DNA of 64,000 bases from Cupriavidus plantarum. GTDB lineage: Bacteria > Pseudomonadota > Gammaproteobacteria > Burkholderiales > Burkholderiaceae. Made by a program: the position numbers and the translations under genes. The stretch lies in NCBI RefSeq assembly GCF_905397285.1, contig NZ_CAJPUX010000002.1, forward strand, positions 558,001 to 622,000. Direction: 5' to 3'. Under the pieces are notes generated by a model. It saw only the letters and a list, made by a program, of their open reading frames with translations, was not told the origin of the DNA and searched no databases. The stretch's first letter is position 1; every line of letters starts with the position of its first letter. This document shows, in pieces, positions 36,108-44,620 of the stretch.

Positions 36108-38678
36108 TTATGCTGCGTTTGCGGGCACGGCCACCACGGGGATGTGGCGCAGGCTTGCGTGCTGCAATTTCCGTTCCTCCGGGGTGGCGGGGCGCACCTG
36201 TCCACGCTCTTCCATGAACAGCACGTTGTTGTCCGACTTGTCGCTGTTCACGAAATGGCGGAAGCGCTGGCGCGTGGCGGGATCGGTGACCGCGCGCTTC
36301 CATTCGTCTTCGTAGGTGTCCACGATATGCTGCATGTCGGCCTCGAGGTCCGCGCCGATGCCGAGCTTGTCGTCGATGACGACCGACTTCAGGTAATCGA
36401 GGCCGCCTTCCAGGTTGTCGCGCCAGACGCTCGTGCGTTGCAGGCGGTCAGCCGTGCGGATGTAGAACATGAGGAAGCGGTCGATGTAGCGCAGCAGCGT
36501 TTCGCGATCGAGGTCGCCGGCGAGCAGTTCGGCATGGCGCGGCTTCATGCCACCGTTGCCGCAGACGTAGAGGTTCCAGCCCTTTTCCGTGGCGATGACG
36601 CCCACGTCCTTGCCTTGTGCTTCGGCGCATTCGCGCGTGCAGCCCGACACGCCGAACTTGATCTTGTGCGGCGCGCGCAGGCCCTTGTAGCGATTCTCGA
36701 GCTGGATCGCGAGCCCAACCGAATCGTCCACGCCGTAGCGGCACCACGTCGAGCCGACGCACGACTTCACCGTGCGCAGCGACTTGCCATAGGCATGCCC
36801 CGATTCGAAGCCGGCGGCAATCAGCTCCTCCCAGATCAGCGGCAGTTGTTCCAGCCGCGCGCCGAACATATCCACGCGTGCGCCGCCGGTGATCTTGGTG
36901 TAGAGACCGTACTTCTTCGCGACCTGGCCGACGGCGATCAATCCATCGGGCGTGACCTCACCGCCGGGCATGCGCGGCACCACGGAATACGTGCCGTCCT
37001 TCTGGATATTGGCGAGGAAATAGTCGTTGGAATCCTGCAGGCTCGCGTGTTCCGTCTGCAGCACGAAGTCGTTCCAGCAGGACGCAAGAATGTTGGCGAC
37101 GGTCGGCTTGCAGATATCGCAGCCCATGCCCTTGCCGTGCGCGACCAGCAGGTCGTCGAAGCTCTTGAACTTGCCGACGCGCACGAGGTGATGCAGTTCC
37201 TGGCGGGAGTAGGGGAAGTGCTCGCACAGGTGGTTGTTCACCGCCATGCCCTGCTTCTTCATCTCCGCCTTCATGATCTGCGTGACGAGCGGCACGCAGC
37301 CGCCGCAAGCGGTACCCGCCTTCGTGCACGACTTCAGCGCGCCGATGCTCGTGGCGCCATCGCTCACCGCCGCGCAGATCTGGCCCTTGCTCACGTTGTT
37401 GCACGAGCAGATCTGGGCGGTATCGGGCAGCGCGTCCGCGCCGAGCGCGGGCCTGGCTTGTCCGTCGGAGGACGGCAGGATCAGGAACTCGGGCGATTCC
37501 GGCAGCTCGATGCGGTTCAGCATCATCTGCAGCAGCGTGCCGTACTCCGTTGCATCGCCGATGAGCACGCCGCCAAGCAGGTACTTGCCGCAATCGGACA
37601 CGACCAGCTTCTTGTAGATCTGCTTGCGCTCGTCGGTGAACTGGTACGAGCGGCTGCCCGGCACGTTGCCGTGCGGATCGCCGATGCTGGCCACGTCCAC
37701 GCCCATCAGCTTGAGCTTGGTGCTCATATCGGCGCCTGCGAACTCCGCGCCTTCACCCGTATTGCCGCGAAGATGCTTGGCGGCGACGCGCGCCATGTCG
37801 TAACCGGGAGCCACCAGGCCGAAGATCTTGCCCTGCCACAGCGCGCATTCGCCGATGGCGTAGATGTTCGGATCCGATGTGACGCAGCTGTTGTCCACCA
37901 CGATGCCGCCGCGCTCGCCTACCGCCAGGCCGCTGGCGCGCGCCAGTTCGTCGCGCGGACGGATACCGGCCGAGAACACGATCATGTCGACGTCGAGGTG
38001 CGTGCCATCGGCAAAGTTCATCCGATGCGTGCCCGCCTCGCCATCGACGATCTCGACGGTGTTCTTGCCCGTATGCACCGTCACGCCAAGCGCTTCGATC
38101 TTCTGGCGAAGCATGCGGCCGCCGCCGTCGTCGACCTGTACCGCCATCAGGCGCGGCGCGAACTCGACCACGTGGGTCTCGAGGTTCATGTCGCGGAGCG
38201 CCTTCGCGCATTCGAGGCCGAGCAGGCCGCCGCCGATCACCACGCCACGCTTCGCGCGCGTGCCGCACTCCTGCATGGCCTCCAGGTCCTCGATGGTGCG
38301 ATACACGAAGCAGTCCTTGCGGTCCTTGCCCGGCACGGGCGGCACGAAAGGATACGAACCCGTGGCGAGAATCAGCTTGTCGTAAGGCAGCGTTTCGCCG
38401 GTGGAGGCGGTGACCGTCTTCGCGGCGGTATCGATCGCGGTCGCCTTCGCGTTCAGACGGAGCAGCATGTTGCCGTGCTGCTCGAAGAAGCCTGCGGGGA
38501 CCAGCGAAAGGTCCTCGGCCGACTTGCCCGCGAAGAATTCGGACAGGTGCACGCGATCATAAGCGGGACGCGGCTCTTCGCAGAGCACGGTCACCTCGAG
38601 GTCGCTCGCGCCCGCCTCGGCCAGCACTTCGAGGAACTTGTGGCCGACCATACCGTGCCCGACGATGACGATTTTCAT
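36108..38678 (-). CDS. nirB: Nitrite reductase (NADH) large subunit
   Basis: An 856-residue cytoplasmic enzyme reducing nitrite to ammonium with NADH. It starts with an FAD domain (IVGHGMVGHKFLE), then the NAD domain (VVIGGGLLGLECAKAL). A BFD-type [2Fe-2S] module follows (CSCNNVSKGQICAAV, then AGTACGGC, with a second CDIC-containing helix-rich segment). The C-terminal half binds siroheme and [4Fe-4S] through C640, C646, C680 and C684 (CVGSTWC and GCTREC). All cofactor residues are intact. It is followed by nirD and preceded by narK. Confidence 0.97.
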   Translation of the reverse strand: MKIVIVGHGMVGHKFLEVLAEAGASDLEVTVLCEEPRPAYDRVHLSEFFAGKSAEDLSLVPAGFFEQHGNMLLRLNAKATAIDTAAKTVTASTGETLPYDKLILATGSYPFVPPVPGKDRKDCFVYRTIEDLEAMQECGTRAKRGVVIGGGLLGLECAKALRDMNLETHVVEFAPRLMAVQVDDGGGRMLRQKIEALGVTVHTGKNTVEIVDGEAGTHRMNFADGTHLDVDMIVFSAGIRPRDELARASGLAVGERGGIVVDNSCVTSDPNIYAIGECALWQGKIFGLVAPGYDMARVAAKHLRGNTGEGAEFAGADMSTKLKLMGVDVASIGDPHGNVPGSRSYQFTDERKQIYKKLVVSDCGKYLLGGVLIGDATEYGTLLQMMLNRIELPESPEFLILPSSDGQARPALGADALPDTAQICSCNNVSKGQICAAVSDGATSIGALKSCTKAGTACGGCVPLVTQIMKAEMKKQGMAVNNHLCEHFPYSRQELHHLVRVGKFKSFDDLLVAHGKGMGCDICKPTVANILASCWNDFVLQTEHASLQDSNDYFLANIQKDGTYSVVPRMPGGEVTPDGLIAVGQVAKKYGLYTKITGGARVDMFGARLEQLPLIWEELIAAGFESGHAYGKSLRTVKSCVGSTWCRYGVDDSVGLAIQLENRYKGLRAPHKIKFGVSGCTRECAEAQGKDVGVIATEKGWNLYVCGNGGMKPRHAELLAGDLDRETLLRYIDRFLMFYIRTADRLQRTSVWRDNLEGGLDYLKSVVIDDKLGIGADLEADMQHIVDTYEDEWKRAVTDPATRQRFRHFVNSDKSDNNVLFMEERGQVRPATPEERKLQHASLRHIPVVAVPANAA

Positions 38679-38727
38679 GATGGCTGTCCTGGGGATCTTG
38701 TATGCGATGGAAACGGGATGGCGCGGC

Positions 38728-40047
38728 TCAGGGCTGCGTGCCGAGCGCGCTGTCGTAGAGCGCCTGTTCGCGCGCCTTGTGCTCGGCGCTGAAGCGCACG
38801 GCGATCGCGCACAGCGCGGCGATGGTGGCCGTGATGCCGAGCCACGTGAGTGTCTGATGCAGATCGCCGAGGCCCTTCATCAGGAAGCCGGCCGCCACCG
38901 CGCCGACGTTGCCGCCCGCGCCGATGATCCCCGCGACGCCGCCGAGCGCCTTGCGATCGATGAACGGCACCAGCGCATACGTCGCGCCGCAGGCCATATG
39001 CGTGAACAGGCCGAACATCAGCATCGCGACGATGGCTAGCGTCACGCTGGATGCTTGCGCGAACCACAGCAGGCCCAGGCCTTCGCCGAGGATGAAGACG
39101 AACAGCAGCATCGAGCGTGCGTCGAGGCCGCGGCGTTGCGCCGCCTTGTCCGACAGCCAGCCGCCGAGTGCGCGGGCAAACAGTGCGAGCAGGCCGAAGC
39201 TGGCCGCCGCGAGGCCGGCCGACTTGAGCGACAGGCCGAAGCGATCGACGTAGTACGTGGCGGCCACGTTGTGGATAAACAGCTCGACGCCGAAGCACGC
39301 GCCGTACGTGATGAACAGCATCCACACGCGGTAGTTGGCGCTGGCCGCGCGGAAGCTGGCCCAGCCGCCACCGCCCTTGCCACCGCTGACGGCGATGCCG
39401 CGGGCGCGCAAGTCGGAGAAGTTGCCCTCGGGCGAGTCCTGCGTATAGCGCCAGTACACGACGGCCATGATCAGCATCAGCACGCCGGGCACGATCAGCG
39501 CGATGCGCCAGCCGAGCGTGTGGTCCACGCCGAGGAACAGCACCGCGCCGAGCAACAGGGGCATCAGGCCCTGCGCGACGCCGCCGCCCGCATTGCCCCA
39601 GCCGGCAGCGGCCGCGTTGGCGGTACCGACGACGTTGGGGGCGAACATCACGGACGTGTGGTACTGCGTGATGACGAAGCTCGCGCCGACCGCGCCGATC
39701 AACAGGCGAAAGAACAGGAACGTTTCGTAGTTCTGGGCCATCGCCACGCCGAGAACGGGCAGGGCGCCGATAGCGAGCAGGCCGGTGTAAGTCTTGCGCG
39801 GGCCGAAGCGGTCGCACATCGGGCCGATGACCAGCCGCACGAGAATCGTGACGGCGACCGCGGCGATATTGATGTTGGCAATCTGGTTCGGTGTCAGGCC
39901 GAACTCGCCCTTGAGCACCGGCATCAGCGGCGCGCAGGCAAACCACGCGAAAAACGAGACGAAGAACGCCATCCAGGTCAGGTGGAAGGCGCGCATCTGC
40001 GGCGTTTTCATGCTCAGCAGATCGATGCGGGTGGCTTTGCCGATCAT
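38728..40047 (-). CDS. narK: Nitrate/nitrite MFS transporter (NNP family)
   Basis: A 439-residue inner-membrane carrier with 12 predicted helices. Both nitrate-signature segments are visible: AGWGNAGGGVAQ in the first half and GIIGAGGNVGAVAAGF in the second. It begins the minus-strand operon narK-nirB-nirD-oxidoreductase-nasA, so it imports nitrate for assimilation. GGAGCC ends 4 bp before the chosen ATG at 40047, making that start better than the in-frame ATG at 40065, which lies in the terminator T-run. An intrinsic terminator and paired hairpins lie in its leader. Confidence 0.93.
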   Translation of the reverse strand: MIGKATRIDLLSMKTPQMRAFHLTWMAFFVSFFAWFACAPLMPVLKGEFGLTPNQIANINIAAVAVTILVRLVIGPMCDRFGPRKTYTGLLAIGALPVLGVAMAQNYETFLFFRLLIGAVGASFVITQYHTSVMFAPNVVGTANAAAAGWGNAGGGVAQGLMPLLLGAVLFLGVDHTLGWRIALIVPGVLMLIMAVVYWRYTQDSPEGNFSDLRARGIAVSGGKGGGGWASFRAASANYRVWMLFITYGACFGVELFIHNVAATYYVDRFGLSLKSAGLAAASFGLLALFARALGGWLSDKAAQRRGLDARSMLLFVFILGEGLGLLWFAQASSVTLAIVAMLMFGLFTHMACGATYALVPFIDRKALGGVAGIIGAGGNVGAVAAGFLMKGLGDLHQTLTWLGITATIAALCAIAVRFSAEHKAREQALYDSALGTQP

Positions 40048-40056
40048 TCGTGGCTC

Positions 40057-40111
40057 CAAAAACAAAAGGCGTCCCGAGCGCCTGGTCGGATGACCAGTGT
40101 CTGGGGACGCC
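40057..40111 (-). terminator. Leader terminator (attenuator) before narK
   Basis: In transcript order GGCGTCCC (40111-40104) and GGGACGCC (40075-40068) form a perfect 8-bp stem, with an inner CTGGTC/GACCAG hairpin in its loop, followed by TTTTGTTTTTG (40067-40057). The T-run ends 10 bp before the narK ATG. The 5' arm includes the 3' half of hairpin P2, so the two structures exclude each other, as an antitermination switch requires. Confidence 0.88.
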
Positions 40112-40183
40112 GTTGTCCTACCGCCGGCTACATGGGATAGCCAGCGTGCGATGTGGGGTGGGCGGATCGCCGTTGATCGGCCC
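40105..40183 (-). promoter_or_regulatory. ANTAR-type (NasT/NasR target) two-hairpin leader RNA
   Basis: Two hairpins in the predicted narK leader share the hexaloop AACGGC, with A at loop position 1 and G at position 4, as recognised by ANTAR antiterminators. P1 (40183-40160) has arms GGGCCGATC and GATCCGCCC, pairing GATC/GATC and GGGC/GCCC around one mismatch. P2 (40118-40105) has arms GGAC and GTCC. A third stem (GCTGGCTA/TAGCCGGC, about 40145-40123) lies between. P2 overlaps the terminator arm. No ANTAR protein gene is in the window, so the regulator must be encoded elsewhere. Confidence 0.82.
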
Positions 40184-40195
40184 GCTTTCCTTATC

Positions 40196-40210
40196 GCAAG
40201 CGGTGTGCCA
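40196..40210 (-). promoter_or_regulatory. Sigma-54 promoter of the nitrate operon
   Basis: On the minus strand the sequence TGGCACA CCGC TTGC matches the -24/-12 consensus TGGCACG-N4-TTGC at all but the seventh base. GG and GC have the required spacing. The predicted start, about 12 bp further on (near 40185), falls right before hairpin P1 of the leader. Confidence 0.82.
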
Positions 40211-40305
40211 AGCTTGAAAGTGCTTTTTTAATTACTTTATCGGGTGGAATGTGCGCGCGGGCCGCCATGCATGCACCGTCACCGTCGCGCCACACTGGGG
40301 CGGTG

Positions 40306-40320
40306 GCACGGTCGTGGTGC
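40306..40320. promoter_or_regulatory. NtrC-like activator site
   Basis: GCAC-GGTCGTG-GTGC has the GCAC-N7-GTGC form of NtrC binding sites. It lies about 100 bp upstream of the sigma-54 promoter, a usual enhancer distance, and between the HxlR gene end and narK. Only one full site is seen. Confidence 0.6.
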
Positions 40321-40351
40321 AGTGCAGCGTTTTGGGGCAATGCGGACGGGC

Positions 40352-40915
40352 TCAGTCGGTGGAGGCGGTGGAGGCGGTGGCTACCGCCTGCAACACCATG
40401 TCGTTGGGCGCGACGGGGTCGCCATGCTCGTCCACCAGCGCCACGCGGACCTTGCGGCCCGTCGAGCGCGCGCGGACTTCGGCGGGGCCTTGTCCGCAGG
40501 CCGTCAGATGCGCGTCGCCCCATTGCATCAGGCCGACAAGCACCGGCAGCAACTCGACGGCCGCGCGCGTCGGGTGATAGCCGAATCGTTCCCGTTCTCC
40601 CGGTTCCTTGTAGCTGACCTTGCGCAGCAGTCCGGCCTCGGTCAGCGTCTTGAGCCGGGCGGATAGCACGGCGGGGGAGCATTGGAGCCGCGAGAGGAAG
40701 TCGTCGAAGCGCCGGACGCCGGAGAACACATCGCGAAGGATGAGAATCGTCCACTTTTCGCCGACGAGCGACAGGGCGGCCGCGATCGAGCACTGGCTCA
40801 GGTCGATCGGCGGCGGCAGCGGCGACGGTTCCGGGCTGGCGCTGGCGCCAGCGGGGTGGGGCGAGCGGGCCGGGTGCGCCGGGTGCGCCGGGGGGGGCGA
40901 GTTCGAGGAAGACAT
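40352..40915 (-). CDS. HxlR-family transcriptional regulator
   Basis: A 187-residue regulator. The first 37 residues are Pro/Ala/His-rich with PAHPAHPA-like repeats. The winged helix follows: CSIAAALSLVGEKWTILILRDVFSGVRRFDDF, LQCSPAVLSARLKTLTEAGLL and YHPTRAAVELLPVLVGLMQWGD. HxlR proteins often sense reactive compounds and repress neighbouring genes. The ATG at 40915 is used; the frame is open to 40951. It is divergent from the GNAT gene, 90 bp away, and may control it. Confidence 0.9.
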   Translation of the reverse strand: MSSSNSPPPAHPAHPARSPHPAGASASPEPSPLPPPIDLSQCSIAAALSLVGEKWTILILRDVFSGVRRFDDFLSRLQCSPAVLSARLKTLTEAGLLRKVSYKEPGERERFGYHPTRAAVELLPVLVGLMQWGDAHLTACGQGPAEVRARSTGRKVRVALVDEHGDPVAPNDMVLQAVATASTASTD

Positions 40916-41005
40916 GATGCTCTCACCATAGCACGCTGACTTCATTTGCAAAAGTCAGGGGAATGCCTATACTGCTGACTACTAATTAAATAGTCAGGTT
41001 GCATC

Positions 41006-41572
41006 ATGGCACGGCAAGACACCCCAACGAACGAGATGTCCCTGCGCTGGACCGTGTGCGGCGATCGCGACGTGACCGTGCGCGGCGCGGAGCCGGGCGA
41101 TGTGTCCGCGCTGCGCCGGTTTATCGATGGGCTGTCGCGAGAATCGCGTTATTTCCGCTTTTTGTCTGGTGGGCAGGTGGGGGATGCCGTCGTGAGCCGT
41201 GTGCTCGGGCGCCATGACGGCCGCGATATCGCGCTGGTGGTGACCGATGGCGACGAGGTGGTTGCGAATGCCGTCTATGTGGTCAACGACGCCGACGAGG
41301 CCGAGTTCGCGGTGGTGGTGGCCGATGCCTGGCAGGGGCGCGGCCTTGGGCGCCGGCTGATCCAGCATCTCCAGCAACTGGCGCGGGCAGCGGGGCTGCG
41401 TGGGATGCGCGGGGACGTGCTCAGCGAGAATCGCCGAATGCTCGCGATTGTGCGGGAGCTCGGTTTCAGCACGCGCCGGGCGCCCGGCGACGCGTACGTG
41501 CAAGAAGTCAGTCTGCGGCTGGCTTCCGTAAGGCGCGAAGCGTGGCTCGCGCACGACTGGTTCCAGGGCTGA
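41006..41572 (+). CDS. GNAT-family N-acetyltransferase
   Basis: A 188-residue acyltransferase. The acetyl-CoA-binding motif is EFAVVVADAWQGRGLGRRLIQHL (QGRGLG at about residues 110-115), followed by MRGDVLSENRRMLAIVRELGF, the usual motif B region. The opening RRFIDGLSRESRYFRFLSGG resembles the GNAT domain of protein lysine acetyltransferases, here as a stand-alone domain. The substrate is unknown. It is divergent from the HxlR regulator and convergent with rhtA. Confidence 0.88.
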   Translation: MARQDTPTNEMSLRWTVCGDRDVTVRGAEPGDVSALRRFIDGLSRESRYFRFLSGGQVGDAVVSRVLGRHDGRDIALVVTDGDEVVANAVYVVNDADEAEFAVVVADAWQGRGLGRRLIQHLQQLARAAGLRGMRGDVLSENRRMLAIVRELGFSTRRAPGDAYVQEVSLRLASVRREAWLAHDWFQG

Positions 41573-41589
41573 TTTCCCGCTTCCGCGGC

Positions 41590-42483
41590 TCAGGCGGGGA
41601 CGCCTTCGTCCGCGACGTTGCGCTTGCCGCGCGCGGTGACCGTGCAGCCGATCGACGCGGCGATGATGCTGCCGATGGCCAGCCACTGGACCATGGTCAG
41701 TTGCTCGTGCAGGAACACGAGGCCGGCCAGCGCGCCCATGGCGGGCTCCATGCTCAGCAGGATGCCGAAGGTTTTACGCGGCAACCGCTTCAGCGACACC
41801 ATTTCCAGCGAATAAGGAATCGCGCTCGACAGGAGGCCGACGGCCAGGCCGGACAGCAGCAGTGATGGCGTGAACAGGTCCATGCCTGCATGGGCGAGGC
41901 CGAACGGGAAGACTACGATGGCCGCCATCGTCAGGCCGAGCGAGGTGGCCTGACCGCCGTGTGCGCTGCCGGCCATCTGGCCGAACACGATATAGAGCGC
42001 CCAGCCGACGCCGGCCGCCATTGCGTAGCCGAGGCCCACCGGATCCAGATGGGTGGCGGCGTCGCCGAGCGGCAGCAGCATCAGCAGGCCGACGACCGCG
42101 AACGCGATCCACAGGAAGTCGATGGCGCGGCGGGACGACAGGACGGCGACGGTCAGCGGACCCATGAACTCGATCGCGATGCAGAGGCCGAGGGGGATGC
42201 TGCGGAGCGCCATATAGAACAACAGGTTGGTCGCCCCCAGAGAGGCGCCGTACAGCGCGATGACACGTGCGTGACGGGCCGACAGCGGGAGCCGCCATGG
42301 GCGCCACACCGCGAGCAGGATCAGCGCCGAGAATCCGACGCGCAGCGCGGTGGTGCCTTGCGCGCCGACGGCCGAGAACAGGCTTTTGGCGAACGACGTG
42401 CCGACGCAGAGCGATGCCATCGACCCGATCAGCGCCAGGACGGCAATTAGCGTGGCGCTCTGGCTGATGCGGGTCGTGGACAA
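41590..42483 (-). CDS. rhtA: EamA-family threonine/homoserine exporter, RhtA-like
   Basis: A 297-residue inner-membrane protein with ten hydrophobic helices. Many segments follow E. coli RhtA: SLCVGTSFAKSLF, GAQGTTALRVGFSALILLAVWRPWRL, PLGLCIAIEFMGPLTVAVLSSRR, IPYSLEMVSLKRLPRKTFGILLSMEP and LAIGSIIAASIGCT. RhtA exports threonine and homoserine. It is divergent from an SDR gene; no regulator is obvious. Confidence 0.88.
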   Translation of the reverse strand: MSTTRISQSATLIAVLALIGSMASLCVGTSFAKSLFSAVGAQGTTALRVGFSALILLAVWRPWRLPLSARHARVIALYGASLGATNLLFYMALRSIPLGLCIAIEFMGPLTVAVLSSRRAIDFLWIAFAVVGLLMLLPLGDAATHLDPVGLGYAMAAGVGWALYIVFGQMAGSAHGGQATSLGLTMAAIVVFPFGLAHAGMDLFTPSLLLSGLAVGLLSSAIPYSLEMVSLKRLPRKTFGILLSMEPAMGALAGLVFLHEQLTMVQWLAIGSIIAASIGCTVTARGKRNVADEGVPA

Positions 42484-42667
42484 TTCGGATCCTGTGCTGT
42501 GCTGTGCGGAGCCGCATCATCGCCGAGTCGCTCCCGGCGGGCCATACACACTTTGGGGCGTTTGGTGCTGCACAGTTGTGGTGCCGCTGGCGCCGGTGGC
42601 GGGATGAGGTGGCAGCCGGGCGGTGGGGGTTCTATGGTGGATAGACCGCCCCGGACAGGAGACCCCG

Positions 42668-43387
42668 ATGGAAGCCAGCAAGCCCGCCCGCCATGTCGTC
42701 ATCACCGGCGCGGCCGGCGCCCTCGGCCGCGCGGTCGCCAGCCGCTTTGCCGGCGAGGGCGCGCGGCTCGCGCTGATCGACCATAGCCTCCAGCACCTGC
42801 AGAGCGTATTCGCCCACCCGGAACCCGACCACGGCGGCCATCTGCTGCATGCGGCCGATGTGACCTCCGACGCCGCCATGGCCCCGGTCGCCGCGGCGAT
42901 TCTCGACGCCTTCGGCTCGGTGGACGTCCTTGTCCACGTCGCCGGCGGCTTCGAAATGGGGGAACCCACGCACGCCCTGAGCCGCGAATCGTGGACCCGC
43001 ATGATGGATCTGAACGCCTGGTCCTTCGTCGCCGTGACGGGCCACTTCATCCCCGCGATGATGTTCCAGCGCAGCGGCAAGGTCATCGCCGTCACCGCCC
43101 GCGCGGCAAGCACCGGCGCCGCCACCATGGCCGCCTACATCGCGTCCAAAAGCGCGCTGCAACGGCTGGTGGAATGCCTGTCGCACGAAGTCCGCGCCGC
43201 CGGCATCAACGTGAACAGCATCGCGCCCAGCATCCTCGACACCCCGGCCAACCGCAGCGCCATGCCCAAGTCCGACCCCGCCAACTGGGTGTCAACCGGC
43301 ACCGCCGCCCGCACCATCGCCTTCCTCGCCTCCGACGCGGCACAGGCCATGCACGGCCAGCATATCGTGCTCGATGGACTGAGCTAG
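42668..43387 (+). CDS. Short-chain dehydrogenase/reductase
   Basis: A 239-residue classical SDR with GGAG eight bases before the ATG. The NAD(P) motif is TGAAGALGRAVA near residue 13; the active-site pair is Y157 and K161 (YIASKSAL). The usual catalytic Ser position is held by TARAASTGAA, where the exact residue is unclear. The end ..MHGQHIVLDGLS is typical. Substrate unknown. The stop overlaps the stop of the YhcG-like gene on the other strand by 4 bp. Confidence 0.9.
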   Translation: MEASKPARHVVITGAAGALGRAVASRFAGEGARLALIDHSLQHLQSVFAHPEPDHGGHLLHAADVTSDAAMAPVAAAILDAFGSVDVLVHVAGGFEMGEPTHALSRESWTRMMDLNAWSFVAVTGHFIPAMMFQRSGKVIAVTARAASTGAATMAAYIASKSALQRLVECLSHEVRAAGINVNSIAPSILDTPANRSAMPKSDPANWVSTGTAARTIAFLASDAAQAMHGQHIVLDGLS

Positions 43388-44502
43388 CATTCGGATTCAG
43401 ACCCAGCCAATGCACCGCGCTCGACGCTGCACCGCGCAAACCGCGACGCCGCCCGCCGCGTCGCCTGCTGCAACCGTTCCGCAAGCACCTCGCGGGGCGG
43501 CAACGTGGTGAGGTATTCGGCAACGTGAATGCCTGACCGGTCCAACTCCAGCAGTTCGATCTGCTCGGCCTTCTTTCCCGCGCACAGGATGATGCCCAGC
43601 GGCGAAGCCTCCGCCTCCTCGCGCTCGTGCTTGTCGAGCCAGCGCAGGTAAAGCTCCATCTGCCCTTTGTACGCCGGCTTGAACTCGCCGACCTTCAGCT
43701 CTACCGCGACCAGTCGCCGCAGCTTACGGTTGTAGAACAGCAGGTCGAGATGGAAGTCCTCGTCATCGATCTGAATGCGTTTCTGTCGGGCTACAAAGGA
43801 AAAACCGGCGCCCAACTCCAACAGGAATGACTCCATTTCACGAATGATCGCCGCCTCGAGATCCCGCTCCTGCCATGTGTCCTGCAGGGACAAGAAATCA
43901 AGGATGTACGGGTCGCGCATGATGAGCGCGGGCGACACGCGCTGCGCGTCGCGCATCGCCGCCAGTTCCCGTGCGATGGTTTCACCCGGCGCCTGGGATA
44001 GCGCGGTGCGCTCATACAGCATCGAGTCGATTCGCTCGCGCAGTGTGCGCACGCTCCAACGCTCGCTGCTGGCCATCTGCGCGTAGAAGTCCCGCTGAAG
44101 CGGGTCTTTCAGCGGCAGCAGCGCCACGAAGTGGGACCAGCTCAATTGTCGAGACAGCGTCACGACAATCGCTTCGTCCGGGTAGCTCATCGCGAACTGC
44201 ACCATCCGGCGCAGGTTCTTCTCGGCGAAGCTGCGCCCGTAGTCCAGAACGAGTTGACTGGCCAGCGTCTGGATAATTTCCTCACCATAGCGGGCACGTT
44301 GTCCCGCCAGAACCTCCGTATGCACGCGGTGCCCAATATGCCAGTACAACGTCGATAGCTCCGCATTCACGACTGTAACGGCTCGCTGGCGAGATGCCTC
44401 GATGAGCCGGCGTACATCGCCCAGCAGTGCTGCGGCATCCGCTTCAAAGGAATGGGCGGCGGCAAGCCGTTGCGCGGGCGGCACTGTATGTCGTCGTGGC
44501 AT
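43384..44502 (-). CDS. YhcG/DUF1016-like PD-(D/E)xK nuclease family protein
   Basis: A 372-residue protein of the YhcG type. The N-terminal DUF1016 part has ARQRAVTVVNAELSTLYWHIG-like sequence, YGEEIIQTLA and LSWSHFVALLPLKDPLQRDFY. The C-terminal nuclease fold keeps the catalytic set D253 (HLDLLFYN) and E268-x-K270 (VAVELKVG). Such proteins are thought to act on DNA, perhaps in defence or recombination, without a settled role. Its codon choice looks more mixed and AT-richer than its neighbours, and homologs are patchily distributed, suggesting transfer. It stands alone without restriction-modification genes. Confidence 0.85.
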   Translation of the reverse strand: MPRRHTVPPAQRLAAAHSFEADAAALLGDVRRLIEASRQRAVTVVNAELSTLYWHIGHRVHTEVLAGQRARYGEEIIQTLASQLVLDYGRSFAEKNLRRMVQFAMSYPDEAIVVTLSRQLSWSHFVALLPLKDPLQRDFYAQMASSERWSVRTLRERIDSMLYERTALSQAPGETIARELAAMRDAQRVSPALIMRDPYILDFLSLQDTWQERDLEAAIIREMESFLLELGAGFSFVARQKRIQIDDEDFHLDLLFYNRKLRRLVAVELKVGEFKPAYKGQMELYLRWLDKHEREEAEASPLGIILCAGKKAEQIELLELDRSGIHVAEYLTTLPPREVLAERLQQATRRAASRFARCSVERGALAGSESEC

Positions 44503-44620
44503 GTCGGGTTTTCCTCGGCGGCGGCTTCCGGGTTGGAAGGGGAAAAACCGATTCTTTGCTACGGACGCGTCGGTGAATATGAGACGAATCTCAAACTGCC
44601 AATGGGCGACTAAGGATTTT

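Noticed and set aside
35784..38792. 1002-codon open frame antisense to nirB and nirD
   Set aside because: Very long but low-complexity (Arg/His/Ala/Val) and spans two genes on the other strand.
40304..40320. TGGCACG sequence considered as a plus-strand sigma-54 promoter
   Set aside because: The -12 GC is not at the needed spacing and it points away from any gene; the same bases fit an NtrC site better.
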